64,000 bases of DNA from Linnemannia elongata (GCA_036320915.1 JAXBDG010000009.1:1674001-1738000), one strand, 5' to 3'. Positions 25,209 to 38,065 are shown, counted from the stretch's first letter. Notes: generated from the letters alone by a model not told the origin. Numbers and translations are program-made.

Positions 25209-26998
25209 CTAGTTGCTCTTCTCGGAACCAACAGACTTCTTTCCGATCCAAAGACCCACCAAGATGATCAAATGGCTGACCACTAAAGCCCCCGAACTTT
25301 CAGCAGTGGCCGGGAACACATTCCAGGACCATTCAATAGCACCCAACAACACCATACTCAACACCACAGGAATCCGAGTCTGGTAGAGGAGGTAGGGGAG
25401 GGTCATAAAGTACCATGCATAGAACTGGTAATGCAACGATCGAGCGAAAACGATCCCGATAAAGTTGCTGGTGAATAGCAGGGTGAGTATGTGGCTTGGT
25501 TGCATGTATTGGGCGTGGATTGCTAGCACGGTGGGGGAGGATTTGAAGCCCTTCTTGATCACCGCAAATATCCCGCCGTCCGATCTGATAGGGAAGAGAG
25601 AGAAAGAAGCCGTTCGTTAGTTTGATGAATTTGGTCCGCGATTTCGTTTCCTGTTATTCTTTTTGGCGAAAGTTTTTTTTTTTTTTTTTTTTTTACCTGC
25701 TCCAGCGTAAAAAGACAAACGCAAACAAGACCACAAAATGCGCACCCAACAAACACTTTGCCCACCAACTACTCAAAAACACACCCTCCTCCAGAAACTT
25801 CCAATTAACAGTCCACTGATACTGAAAGACTCTCGAGAACTCAAACGCCTTGCTGATGTAACTCCTTGGGTGGTGGAGTGTGAATGGTAATGAAAGGAGT
25901 ACTTGGATCAAGAACATGATTGCCAATTGAGCCACTGTGCCGATAATGCCTTGGGTCTGCCAGAGGAGGAATCCGAATGCTGGGAAGAAGAGGAGGATGT
26001 TCATCTTTATCGATACCGCCAAGCTATATGGACAGTTACAGGTAAAGTGTTATTGAAGATTTTTTTGACTTATGGTCGCCCCTTTAGATTAAAGTTGAAA
26101 AGATATCGGGTTGTGTACCTGAAGAGGGTGCTGCTGAGGGTCCACCGCCGGTTGAGGAAGGCAAGTGTGGAGGCGTAGAGGAAGAACATGGCCACAGGAT
26201 CGTTAAACAGCCTCAGCACATAGATCGAGTGTACCCTCCTTGATAGACACACTGGGATCAGCACATACGGTGGGATCTGTCACCAAAAGTAAAAAAAAAC
26301 ATCCAGGTTAGCCATAATCTATACCCGTCAGAGTTCCTCATTAAAAAAAAAGATAAAGTAAAAGGAGCAACAAACGAGGGCGAAAAGACATACGGCTTTA
26401 TCTTTGGCGTAGATGGAAAAGACGATGAAAAGTGTCATCAGGTAGAGGCCCATAAAGATCCATTGGCCACGTAGGATGTTGTCTCCAAAGTCAGTCGCGT
26501 AGTAGAGTGTCGAGTAGATATACACAAATCCGGCAGGGTAGACCAATGGCCCCGTATCGCCCTGAAGCTTTGTGTAATCCGTCTCTCCCTTCAAGTATCC
26601 CGACACTTCCTGCATATACGCCACCCAGTCAATCTCCGTGTCTATCCAGGAGTAATAAGGGCACAAGTCAATAATTCTGGGTGCCTGAAATGTAATGGTT
26701 TCTGCCGCCGATTAAAACGAGCAGTGTTGCGACACAACGATTCAGGGCTCGATAAATCGGTCGTACATGGGATCTTTTTGATGATGACGAGGTTGAGGAG
26801 GATTTCAAAAAGAAACAAAAGGCCAGCTAGCTTCCAGATATGTGCATGGTTGGTCAAAAGCTGTGTGACGAGTTCGATTGGACGGAAAGGAGTCAACGGT
26901 GGTGCCTGGACTGATGTTGCTCCTGAGGAAGATGATGGGGATGATCGCTGTTGACCATGGGTGGGTCCTGTCTGACGAGCCCTGTTCTTGATGGCCAT
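25209..26998 (-). CDS. ALG3: Dol-P-Man:Man5GlcNAc2-PP-Dol alpha-1,3-mannosyltransferase
   Basis: ER multi-spanning GT-C glycosyltransferase that adds the first dolichol-phosphate-mannose-derived mannose to the lumenal N-glycan precursor. Five exons (complement): 26767-26998, 26394-26641, 26119-26276, 25697-26023, 25209-25584; frames close to 446 residues. The family signature is [13 protein letters not shown] (the first lumenal loop with its catalytic-type acidic residues), then [46 protein letters not shown] and [13 protein letters not shown]. About 10-11 hydrophobic spans are visible. The N-terminal ~40 residues are Ser-rich and cytosolic. In the intron before the last exon the donor GT is followed directly by a long A run (+ strand T22 at 25673-25694). 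Assignment is confident. Confidence 0.94.
25673..25694. repeat. T22 tract overlapping an ALG3 5' splice site
   Basis: On the sense strand the donor reads GT followed by about 22 A. The exon/intron junction itself is phase-consistent, so the site is probably used. Confidence 0.85.
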
Positions 26999-27285
26999 GA
27001 GTCGATTAGGTCGAGCTGGTCGATGTCAGAGATGGAGTTGATGGAGGAAAAAAGGAAAGTTGCCGGTCAGTTGAAAAAGGACATTGAGCTTCGAACTCTA
27101 AATAAATTGGCGCGTGCCTGAGCAATTTCTTTTGACTATGGAGGTCCTTCGGCTTGGATCCTGCTAAGGCTTACACAAAGAATGATGGAGAAAGGGATGC
27201 AGGTATTACATTGATGTGGCTCGTCTAAGCTAATAAGAAGAAACTAGATGTCTAAAAAAAATAAAAGTAGCTACAGTGACGAGTT

Positions 27286-30200
27286 TCAGTCGTCTCTCCG
27301 AGGAGCCGGCCGAGGAGCAAAGACATCTTCAAGGGACTTGGGCATGGGATGTGCCGATGTGGATCCAACGGTCCCCATAAGACTGGCAGAACCAATGACT
27401 GGACTGCTAATACCGGCCGAGGATGACAACGAGCCCTCGCCTGCACTGCTCGTCCCCCGCCCATCGAGATTGCTTGCTGATGAGGATCGACTAGCGCTCA
27501 AAGTTTCCTCGACGAGACTCTTGCCCGAGAACGATGGCTTGGTCGAATGCTGCTTCTGGCTGGAGCCACCAGTGGCCGGTGCTGTGCCCGCGCCTGATCC
27601 TGATCCTGATCCGCTGTACGATCCTTCGTCCTCTTCATCGACCTCAGGCACCGCGCCAGAAAGACCAGTGGAGTAGCCGGCGCGACGAGGAGCGGTTTGG
27701 TCAACAATAATTGGAGGTTCGCCGTCAACAGTGTGTCCGTGCTCTCTCAGCATGGTCTTGAGACGGACCACCGAATCAGGTCCCGACTGGTTGACGAGAC
27801 TGTAAAAGTATCCATCCTTGTTCTCGATCAGCTTCGTAGGATGCTCAAACTCTACCACACGGCCGTCCTCCATTACTAAGATCTTGTCGCACTCCATGAT
27901 CGTGTTGAGGCGATGGGCAATCATGAGAACAGTGCAGTCGGCAAAGTTCTTCTTGATAGTCTCCTGAATCAAAAGATCGGTTTGAAGGTCGACCGCACTG
28001 GTCGCCTCTGTTTGATTAAAATGGAACAAGGAAGCGAGTAACATTAGCGTACTGTTCATCAACCTTCTGACATTAACGGTTAGAGAAGCGACATAATAGT
28101 ACACAGCATACCGTCTAGAACAAGGATCCTGCTCTGGATGAGAATAGCGCGAGCAATGCAGAAGAGCTGCCGCTGGCCGAGGGAAAAGTTGCGTCCGTTC
28201 TCGATAATAGGTGTCTCAAGCTTGAGAGGCATATTCAGTTTGATGTTCTCCGACAAATGGACTGCGTCGAGGGCATCCCAGATCTCCTGGTCAGTTCTCC
28301 GATGGAAGGGATCCAAGTTGGATCGGATAGTGCCGACAAAGAGGACGGGTTCTTGAGGGATGATGGCGATCTTGCTACGGAGATCCTGGAGACCGATCTC
28401 ACGGATGTCGACATTATCGATCAAGATCTGACCCTCAGCCGCCTCAACCACACGCAAAAGAGAGATCAACAGCGTTGTCTTGCCGCTTCCCATCTTGCCA
28501 ACGACTCCAATCTTCTGCCTTGCCTGAACGAGAAAATCGACCTTCTTCAAGACGGCGACGCCGTAGTTCTGGTAACGAAGAACCACCTTCTTGAACTCGA
28601 TCTCTCCTTGGCTGGGCCAATCTACTGGGGGCTGGCTCTCGGGAATGACATCAGGCGCCTCGGCGGGAATGTTCATGCCGTACAACTCCAACTGGCAAAC
28701 AGACTCCTTGGTCGACTTGACCTCGGCAGCCATGCGAATTGACCACTGACCGAAGATCAGCAGTTGGAGCGCATTCGTAATCGCCAATCCAGCTTGTGAC
28801 GCGTCCAGAGTGCTATCCCGCGAAAAGTAGATGACGAACATTGCCGTGACCAGGACAAAGACGGACGAGGCAAGATCCAAGTAGAGAGCCAACCAGGAAC
28901 GGATCTGCATCATCGCAAACAAGGCCTTATGGTTGTCGTCAATCTTGCTCAGGTTAAAAGCATCGAATCTCTCCTCGGCTCCATAGACGCGAATCGAGAA
29001 CAGTCCGTCAAGAGTAGCCGCCATGTGTGCAAAGATCGGGCCCTTGGTCATTGCCTCCATGCTCTTGAGTCGATCATCCGTGTACGAAGAAAAGTGAATC
29101 AAGACCCAGACAAGACCCAACAGAACCACCACGGCAATCGCGGACCAGGGAACAATCGCGATGACGAGAATGGTGGTGCCAATAGCCAAAGGCATGTACT
29201 GAAGCATCTGGAGAATCGCGTCGGGGAGAACCTCATCCACGACGTACTGGTGCCTGGCGAACGCATTCAGAATCCTGGCGAGCGGGGTCACATCGAAGTA
29301 ACTCATAGGCGCACGCATAATCTTGCGGAAAATGCGGTCATGATAGGTAATCGACTTCCTGAAGACAACCCACGAAAGGAAGAACGTCCTCATGTAAGCA
29401 CCGAAAACAACCGCCGCAACCAGTCCGCCGTATACGCTCAGGTAATAGTTGAAATCAGGCTTGGCATCAGGTCCGACAGTGAATCGAAGCCAGTAGTCGG
29501 AGAAGATCCGGAGTCCGTGAGTCGCCAAGAACACGAGTGCAACAGCGATCGAGACGCCCATTCCAGTTCCCTTGCGGAGGTAAGCCTTGGTGACTGACCA
29601 ACCTGAAACAACGTCGCGGCTCTTGACACCAAATCCAAGGTCCAATCGCTCGCCTCGTCCGCCTCCACCGCTCAGCATGCCTCCTTCCCTGCCGCTCAAA
29701 CTGTGGATCGTCAACTGGTTCCTTTCCACAGCCCTCGCCATCGAGTTTTCCTCTCTGTTGGTGGCGTGAACGGTCAGACGGTTCTGTCCCATGTTGCCGA
29801 GGATCGTCATCTGGTTGCGCTCAATCATCCTCGAGATGGTCTGCTCGTTGATCATTTGGTTCTGGATCGTGTGGGCGTTCATCTCACGGATACGGTGGAT
29901 CGTTTGCTCGTTTGCTGCTGTGTTGAACGTAGTGCTGGCGGTTCCTGTTCCTGATGCCGATTGCGATCGCTGTGAAAGGAGGTGGGGGCGGTTGTGAACA
30001 GATGACGTTCCAGCGTGAGAGAGTTTTCCTGACTTGACGATGCTGGGAAGACCATGAACAGTGACCGTGTTCAACTCTGTGATCTCGGAGTTCTTCTCCT
30101 CAGAGGAGAAGCGACCCTTTCCTGTGTTACCGCGAGCAAGACCAATGGTCCTCGACAATGGCAGAGGTTGACTGGATCCCTTTTCCGAGGTGGGACTGGT

Positions 30201-32787
30201 TGGAGGTGAAGTTGCTTCAGCACCGGTATCGTCGACAGGCGCCTCCAGTCTAACCTCATTCGTAAGCTCCTGAATCTGATCGGGGTCCTCGATTTCCATC
30301 GACTCGTCAACAATACGGGCCAAGTTAACATCCTGCGCCATCAGCTCGGTGAATGTTCCTTGCGCCTCGACCGATCCTGCCTTCATGACGATAATGTAGT
30401 CGCAGGCGGCCAAATGCTGAAGCTGGTTGGTGACATAGACGACAGTCTTGCTGGCCAGATATCCCTTGATACACTCCTGGAAGATGTGCTTTCCGATCTG
30501 AGCATCCATGCCGCTGAGAGGATCGTCCAGGAGCATAATGTCAGCACCAGAGTAAACAGCTCGCGCCAAGCTCACACGTTGCCTCTGACCTTGACTCAGG
30601 TTGATTCCACGTTCTCCAATCTCGGTCTCATCACCGGCGCTCAACAGGCTCATGTCGCGGTTGAGCGCGCAGACGCGAAGAATGGCGTTATACTTTTCTT
30701 GGTTGAATGGCGATCCGAATAAGATGTTTTCCTTGGCAGTGGCGTTCAAAAGCCATGCATCGTGAGGGACGTATGCCAATGTACCACGGACAGCACGACT
30801 TCCTGCCATCAACCTGATTTGACCCATAATCGCCGCCAATGTCGATGACTCTACAATAACAAAAGAGAAGTGTTAGTCCAGGATCGTAACGTCAAATGAA
30901 AATAGTGTGACAATTGACCCAGTCAACGTCAGGTTGCCTTACTTCCGGATCCCACATCACCCACGATCGCTACCAAATCGCCAGGCTTGATCTTCATGCT
31001 GATGAACTTGAGTGTTGGGTTCGACTCCTTGGACTCTGGCCATCCGAAATCGGCGTCCTTTATGTAGATGCGAAGCTGAGCCAGTTCGCGTTGGTGAGCG
31101 AGTCGCTCCATATCCTTTGCGTCTCCACTGCTACTGTTGGAGCCATTCATCACCAAACCATCAGCCACAACTGATGCTCCCATAGAGTTGTTCCTGTCCG
31201 AACCGAGCATCGTATCCGAGTCTCCATGAAGCTGAAGAGGTTCGACCTCAGGAAGACTCAAGAATCCATTGAGGCGCTCAAAACTCAGCAGGGCTCCCAA
31301 AGTCGTCTTGACAGCAATGGGGAGCATGATGAGTGGGTATCGGAGCGTGTTGAAAAGTGACAGCGAGGTAAAGACAACGCTGGAAGTAACATCGCCGCGG
31401 AGCCCTCGATCATCGCTGAGCTCATAGACGCAAATGCAGGCAAGTGTCGTCACCACAGGCGCGGCAAAGACCAGTGCAAACGAGGTGATCTTGAGGTACA
31501 TTCCGCGTCGAAGCTCGCTCATTTCCTTTGCACGCACGCGAGTGACACGGTCCCGAAAGTAAGGCTCCCAGGCGTAGAACTTAATCAGCTTGATGGCAGT
31601 CAAGAGCTCCGACATGATATGAATCCTGGCGGTAGTCGAGTTGGTGGCCATGGCGTTAGCGCGTGCAGTGTAAAACGAAAGGAGGTACTGTACGGGGAAA
31701 AGAAGCACCAGGATAACGAGTGCTGGTACAGCTGCGATCTTGAGCTCGACAAACGCCAATGCAATCACAACTAAGTAGGTAACCAAAGTAAATAAATAAT
31801 TGTCAGCAATAGTCATTTACAAGACGTGAAGATTTTTGTGCGCGGGCTGTAGTCAATGACCACCTACCAATAATCTCCAAGGCTGAGCTCCAAAGGAAAT
31901 GAAAGTTGACAAAGGACTCTGCCACGCGGTTGCAGTCGTTAGACAAAAGGTTGATGATGTTGCCAATACCGCCGTGGGCTGAAGACAGCTTGAGGGATTT
32001 GCGATAGATGAGGACCATGAGGCCTGCTCGGACCTAAATTAAGCAACGATGTCAAGAAGTATGTCAGCGAGTTTTTGGGGGCATATATGGCGTTCAGGCA
32101 CAGACCATCAAGATGAGGGAACAAAAGGACGAAACGGGCTAGGTGAGTTAAACATAGGTGATGTTTACCTGCACACCGATCCTCGTGCATTCGGCCATGA
32201 CCTGTTGGATGCAAATGCTGCTGCCAACACAGGTCAGGAACAAACCCAGAGCATACAGGTATCCGTCTCTGGATGAGGTTGCTTTCCGCTGTTCAAGGGG
32301 TGTCGTTTCTACGTAGGTGATGAGTTGCTTGACTAGAAAGTAGGATCCCACATATGTGAATATGATCCAGAAGACCTTGTAGAAGGCTAGCATAAGGTAA
32401 GGTCGGCCAAAGGCACTCATGAGCGCTCGACTGATCGATGCTCTATTAAAAGGTTCATGGGGAAGAAGGGTGAGAAATATGCGCGCATTTGTTTAGAAGA
32501 CGGATGAGCCTTGGTGAGCACGATGTCGAATCTGTTGAACAATATCGTGTTCTTTGTTTGTGTTGTTGATTGTAGATGGAAGTTTTAGCGATATCTTGTC
32601 AAGGGGGAGCAGCAGGCCAGGGGGTGTATCAAGATTGAGGGGAGAGGAGACGGAAAATAAAAGATAAAAAAAAAAAAAGCGAGGGAAGGCATGACAAGAT
32701 GAGCGTGGATGGGTTGCTAGTGGTTGAAGAGACGGGATGACAACGGAGGGAGGGAAGGAGAGAGGGCATGAGACGGATATGGTGCAT

Positions 32788-32825
<38 letters not shown>

Positions 32826-34079
32826 AACACAAAGATGGGTGGGCAGGCGGCGAACTTGACAACAAAGGGAGGAGAGCCCTGTCTGGACTAAAAGCAAACA
32901 ATGGGTGTCTATCTTTCTTTCTTTGTCGTCTATCCTCACCCCCACCATCGCTGCAAACACGATGGATGGACGGAAAATTAGCCCATGTGTCTTTACTCTT
33001 GTGTTGTGTTGTCAAACAATCCTGACACATTTTCATACGCTAATAAAACACAAACTAGATGACATTTGCCCATAGGCACATACACCCTCTTCTTTCCGAA
33101 ATGCAAAGTGAAGGTTCACACCTCCTTTTTGAGTTAAGTCAGGGACAGGGGAGAAGAAGAACACCAACACCATGCAGCATCGCCATAGATGCGATTGAAA
33201 GATCCCTAGCGTCTCTATCAAACAATTCCTTCCCTCACATCCTTCCTCTCCCTCCCTTTTGAATCTGCGAGTGTTAATGATCCAGTCCAGCCTCTCTGCG
33301 TTATCACCCCGTTTAGCCGAGGTGTATATCTGTTCTGTGGACCATTGATTCAGCGACTCGCCTCTCTCCATTGTCTAATGTCCAATGTCCTTTCGCGATG
33401 CAATTGATTGGGTCAGGCCAGCGCCCTTGTTTTCTTCTGCTTTCTCCCCCTGTCCAATCTAAGACAGAGTTCACCCAGAATGCTAACATTCCCGTTGGAG
33501 ACACTCTTTTCCTCCCCTCAGAGTCCCGTTCCGGCCCAAGTCCAGGCACGATGCAGAATGCACGCTCTCCAGCATCGCGTATGTGCGAAAATGGTAAGGG
33601 AGAGACAAAGAGAGAGAAGAGAGAGAAGAGAGAGAAGAGAGAGAAGAGAGAGAGAAGAAAAGGGAAGAACAGCCGACTACTGCGTGCCTGCAATTGATCC
33701 AATTGAAACAGAACAAGAAAACAGAAAAGGTGGGATGGGATATGAAAAAAAATGAGGTCAAGTTGAACTAATAAAGTCTGCTTACTTACTTTTCTTTAAA
33801 GTCGAGTTCCTCTTGACGCCATCGTTCTCCGAGACGCTCGCCGGCGTATTGAGCTGACTCTTCCTGCTGGAGTTCGATCGAATCTGGATCAAAATCTGGG
33901 TCGGACCGAGTCCGGCGAAGGAGGGGGATCACCCACAGGAAGAACCACTGAGAGAGAAAGTTGAACGAGTGACCACCCTTGAGGACTATGGGCTCGACCG
34001 ATAGAGACGACGTCGAGTCCTGCTCGCCTCTGTACCGGCGGTTTGTTGCGTTATGTCTACTCGACCTTGAAATCGGCAT
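27286..34079 (-). CDS. ABCC-type (MRP) ABC transporter
   Basis: Full-length ABC exporter of the MRP/ABCC class, likely vacuolar or plasma membrane and moving organic anions or conjugates. Six exons (complement): 33790-34079, 32169-32442, 31868-32033, 30943-31770, 28112-30850, 27286-28007; 1672 residues with all phases closing. Order: Ser-rich N terminus, TMD1 (~100-420), NBD1 with Walker A GDVGSGKSS (~513-521, formed across an intron), signature LSQGQ (~604) and Walker B IMLLDDP, a ~200-residue linker, TMD2, and NBD2 with GKMGSGKTT, FSLGQRQ and LVLDEATSAVD (again across an intron), ending in a Ser/Gly-rich tail. There is no TMD0, so it resembles the short MRPs. Oddities: a 1.35-kb first intron with simple repeats, and a periodic Asn/Thr/Ile repeat in the linker. 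Substrate unknown. Confidence 0.93.
29700..29912 (-). repeat. Protein-level ~10.5-residue repeat in the ABCC inter-domain linker
   Basis: Residues ~833-903 of the ABC transporter hold six to seven units of the form N-x-x-T-I/V: NEQTIH, NAHTIQ, NEQTIS, RNQMTI, QNRLTVH, RNQLTIH, with Asn recurring every 10-11 residues (one longer gap). I do not know this from MRP linkers. Confidence 0.65.
32793..32823. repeat. A31 homopolymer in ABCC intron 1
   Basis: 31 A on the + strand inside the long first intron (32443-33789) of the ABC transporter. Confidence 0.95.
33608..33656. repeat. AGAGAGAAG tandem repeat in ABCC intron 1
   Basis: Five near-perfect copies of the 9-base unit AGAGAGAAG. On the sense strand this is a pyrimidine tract ~180 bases after the donor. 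Confidence 0.85.
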
Positions 34080-34920
34080 TCTAGTGTCCGTCTGTGTCTG
34101 CTGTGCTTTGTTGTATTTGTTGTTTCTGCTGAATCAGTTATATTAGGGCGGGAGGGTAGTAGTGATTCGGGATGGCCAAGAGTGATGTTGAATAAGAGAC
34201 AGACGAGGACTAATGGGTCTGGATCCAACGGTGAGGTAGTGAGGGAACGGGGGCCGTTGTGTGTTATGGGATGGAACAGATGGGAATACAGAGTTTGTTT
34301 TTAGCCGGGGAAAGGTGAGGTTATTTAAGTCGAGGATTAAGTCGTTAGGAGGGCAGTGGAGGAAGTGTGAATGTGAAAGGAAAGGTGGTGGGGTCCTGGG
34401 CAGGAGGGGGTTGATTGCTGCTTGGCCTGTGTGTGGTGTGAAAGGAATCGAAAGAAGGAAGGGGGCAGCCTTGTTGGTAAAAGAGTTTTTTTTTAAAAAA
34501 AAAAGCTGTGATTCCTCGGATCAGGACAGGTTATGCTGCTGTGTGATGAGTGAAGAGGGAAGGGAGAGGGAACGGGGGATTACTACGTCGGCAGTGTGGA
34601 CTGTGAATGTCAAAAAAGGGGGACAGAGGGACGATTTAACAAGGGTTGGCAGTAAAGGGTAAGAAGGATGAGGAGGAGGGAAGGGGAGCAGGCAAGCAAG
34701 CAAGCAAGCAGGCCGATGGTGCTCAAGGGCAAAGAGGAGAGAGAGGGGAGGATCGACGATGTCAAGTGTGCGGTGTAGCTGACGAGTTGAAAAAAAAGGG
34801 AAAGGGGAGTAGAAGTGGGAGGAGTAAGGGTGTGATGTTTCAAAGGGAAGGGAAGGGAAGGAGAAAAAGAAAGTAAAAAAGGACAAAAGGGCCGAAGTGA
34901 TGAGGATCGAAAAAGAGAAG

Positions 34921-34945
34921 AAAAAAAAAAAAAAAAAAAAAAAAA
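34921..34945. repeat. A25 homopolymer
   Basis: 25 uninterrupted A in the ABCC/Csm1 intergenic region. Confidence 0.95.
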
Positions 34946-35036
34946 GGTGAGCAAAGGAGAGAGGGGGAAAGAAAGGACAGTGACCAACTGACAGAGTTGA
35001 ATGGTCTGTTCACCTGAATGACGACTGTTCAGACAC

Positions 35037-35063
35037 GGTTGACAGGGTTGACAGGGTTGACAG
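35037..35063. repeat. Tandem GTTGACAGG x3
   Basis: Three adjacent copies of a 9-base unit, followed by a degenerate GACAGG; intergenic. Confidence 0.8.
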
Positions 35064-36255
35064 ACAGGGCACAAGACGGGACAGGTGTATGGATGGAAAT
35101 GTGTGAAGTGAAAATAATAAAAAAGAAAGCCAAAATGGGGGTGCTGTCCAGTTGGACACCTTCGCACACAAAGACGCACCAGGGTTATCTTCCTCTGTTT
35201 GTACTTTTGTTCTTTTGGGCCCTTGAAGAATAGAATGCCGTATCGGAAAAAAAGGGGATAACCAAACCACCACCTGTATGGATCAACCAACCAACAGACA
35301 CACACCCACACTGTCTGTTTACCCTTCTGTCTGCTTAGTAGACACGGTCCTCCAACCCTGCCTTTTTCCTTCCTTTCTTTGTTACCTTAACTTTCTTTCC
35401 CCCCCCCTCCTCCTTTCGATCATCAAGGCCTTCTGCTGTCCATGTTTTCAGTGCTACTGTCATAGTTCAAGATGCTCCTTGAGATGCATACGATCCTTCC
35501 TTGGTCGTTCATCGTTTTATTAGAATAGAGAAAAAAAAGGACAAAAGGGGAGCATGCTGCCTCTTCCTCATGGCCTTGCTAGCGTGTGTCTGTCCTGCAT
35601 CATCTACTTTTCGACTCCTCGTCCTCCTCTCTTTTCAACTCGAGTCGAGTTCAATGCACAAGCAAGCTCCTCTTCCTCCTCCCTCCTCCTCGAGTAGCAT
35701 GGAGTTCTCCCGTGATAGTCTTTAGGATAATACATATCATGATCCACAACTGCTTCATTGACCACCGCGTACCTCATTTTGGTTGTGATCGAGCATCTAT
35801 CTGTTCATGTTGATACCCCTGTCCCTAGTTCTTCGCGATGTGTGTAGGCAAGCAACTTTTCCTGGACAAGAACAAAAGAGTAGGCCAGAACACTTCAATT
35901 TTTTTTTTTTTTTTTTTGATCAACTTGTTTTGTGACAGTCATTTCTTGAATTGACTTTGCAATGTTGAGTTTGACTTTTGTTCATTACAGTCCTTCCTAA
36001 CGTGCTCCTCCTTGCTCCTCTTCCCTTCCCTTCTCCCACCTACATACCTTGATATTGTCAATACTGTCATGGTGCCTAAGCCAAAGCCTGTCAAGGTACT
36101 TGCAAACCAGCAACCAGCAACCAACAGCAGCAGCACAGTCACCGCCACCAAATAAAACCATAAGCCTTGTCCACCCTTACTCACCTCACTCACACACTCA
36201 CACACACATTCTCTCTCCTCCTTCACCCTTCATCACCCTCAATCCATAATAGCGT

Positions 36256-38065
36256 ATGAAAGCATTTGTCGATTCAGAATCAGAGTCTGAAGGTATTATT
36301 ACCACATCAACATCAACACCACTAAGAAACTATTCCTTCCATGTCCTTCCTCCCCGTGCACACACAAACACACGAACCCAAGTTACTCACATTACATTAT
36401 ACAAACACACACCTGCGCGTTTTCTTTCAACCCAATGCTAGTCGAAATACGATCAGGAAGCTCTGCAAAGAAACGAGCCGTCACCTACGTTGACCCGAGC
36501 GACAACGAAAGTGACAACAACAACGACAACACTGCCGCTTACAAGCCCAAACAACCCCAGCCTCGGCCCAAGAAGAAAGGCTCCGTCAGCGCAACCGCAA
36601 ATTCAAGACAAGTATCAGCACCAGCAACAACAACAACAACAACAACCTACGAAGGTTCCTCAAACAAGCAAAAGTCGACATTGGGAGATATTTACAACAC
36701 TGTTCATAACAGGAAAGTTAACATCAACGACAACAGCAACAACAGCAACGGCAGCAAGTCTTCGTCGATGTTGAAGGCAAGGAAGGACACTTCATTCGAG
36801 AACCAGGAGAATATCGATGTCAGAAGACCAAAGGATGACGGAGGCAAAACTGCCAAGAAGCCCTCGCGACAATCGACCGCTGACATGTCCCACGAGCAGG
36901 TATAATTTCCGTCAATATATATTGATTGAAAATCCCTGGATGCGTGCCTCATATCATTTACCTGAATGGCAATCTAACGCAAACAATCTTTCACTCTCCA
37001 TTATCTGTCAACTTCAGCTCGCGACAGCTCTTGACGACCTGAGGGACAAGTACAGACGCCTCCAACAGCTCCGAGAAACGGATGCCGAGCAGAATCTCGC
37101 TGAATGTCGCAGACAACTTGATGAGACCATCCGCAGTGCCGAAAACTATCGCGCCAAAATCGAGCCTCAGCTTGAATGTAAGCTTTCCTATTTTTCTTTG
37201 CTTTATCTGCATCATCACTGTTTATAGCTTTCTTGGATTCAAGTAATTGCGGACGAAATTAACGCGTGGTTTTCGAATTCTCTCCCTCTATGCGGATCAT
37301 CTTTATTTTCATAGCTGCACTCAGGATGAACGAGAAGTTGCGTGAGAACAATGAGATTGCCAATGCTAAGGGTGAGTTGGATATCTAGTGTTAGGACCTT
37401 AGTTTTTGTTACGTTTGATGCGGTCGCAAATGTCTTGGCAATTATTGCAAACCAACACTCACTGAAAAATCCATAACATTATAGTTCGGATACTGCAGCG
37501 TCAGGTACGTGACCGCGACGATAAAATGAAGCAACGAGAGCAGGAGGACAAGATTAAGGCTAAGACCGCCTCGATGGAATCGGTCCTCGCCAGTCCCGAT
37601 GTCACCCCCAACACGGCCTCGGCCATCAGCACCATCAAGATGTACGAGAACCTCTCTGGCTTCAAATTGGTCCCCCGAGATATTTTCCCTCGCTCCAACA
37701 AGGACAAGGTCCCTGCCGTCTGGGATTGTGAACACTCTGGACCTCGCGGAAGTATGTCGAGTTTGATATTTGCTTGCGTTTTACCTCTTCTTTATATGTG
37801 TGTCTACATTTTTAAACTATATAAGTCCTTCGTACTCAATTACTATCTTCTCCTTCCTACTAAAACAATAGCGCTGAGGTTCACATTGACCTACAACTAC
37901 ACTACGAGTATGGTGACCTACGTCCCCAAGATCGACCCCAAGCGCGACGAAAAGTTGCTCAAGAACCTCCCCGATTACCTCACGGACGAGATCGAATTCA
38001 AACGAGAGTTTGAAAGCAAGTTTTTCTGGCGCATCCTCAACTTTAACAACGACGATGATGCATGA
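36256..38065 (+). CDS. Monopolin complex subunit Csm1/Pcs1
   Basis: Kinetochore/rDNA crosslinker; in yeasts it clamps microtubule sites so that sister kinetochores co-orient (meiosis I) or do not attach merotelically. Six exons: 36256-36292, 36442-36899, 37018-37177, 37315-37371, 37485-37751, 37872-38065; 390 residues with all junctions in frame. The N-terminal ~165 residues are disordered, charged and Asn/Thr-rich. A coiled coil follows (LDDLRDKYRRLQQLRETDAE to KEQ-rich ~166-260). The C-terminal globular RWD-like domain has MYENLSGFKLVP, CEHSGPRG, LTYNYTTSMVTYVP and the diagnostic end LPDYLTDEIEF ... FFWRILNF. The first exon is only 37 bases (12 codons, acidic SESESE). Architecture matches Csm1/Pcs1. 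The function in a filamentous early-diverging fungus is inferred. Confidence 0.87.

Larger units (their letters stand above)
34080..36255. other. Divergent upstream region, ABCC transporter / Csm1
   Basis: 2.2 kb between divergent starts. It contains A25 (34921-34945), GCAAG repeats near 34690, three tandem GTTGACAGG units (35037-35063), T19 (35899-35917) and many purine/pyrimidine-biased stretches. A 233-codon minus frame (34610-35311) is Phe/Ser/Pro-rich pseudo-coding from poly-purine DNA, and I do not accept it. Likely long 5' UTRs and promoters. Confidence 0.5.

Noticed and set aside
33601..33660. GAGA repeat array considered as part of a mobile element
   Set aside because: No inverted repeats, target-site duplication or transposase or polymerase frame nearby; it is simple sequence inside an intron.
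34610..35311. 233-codon minus frame, Phe/Ser/Pro/Leu-rich
   Set aside because: Arises from polypurine DNA including A25; no domain or codon pattern, and it lies in an upstream region.
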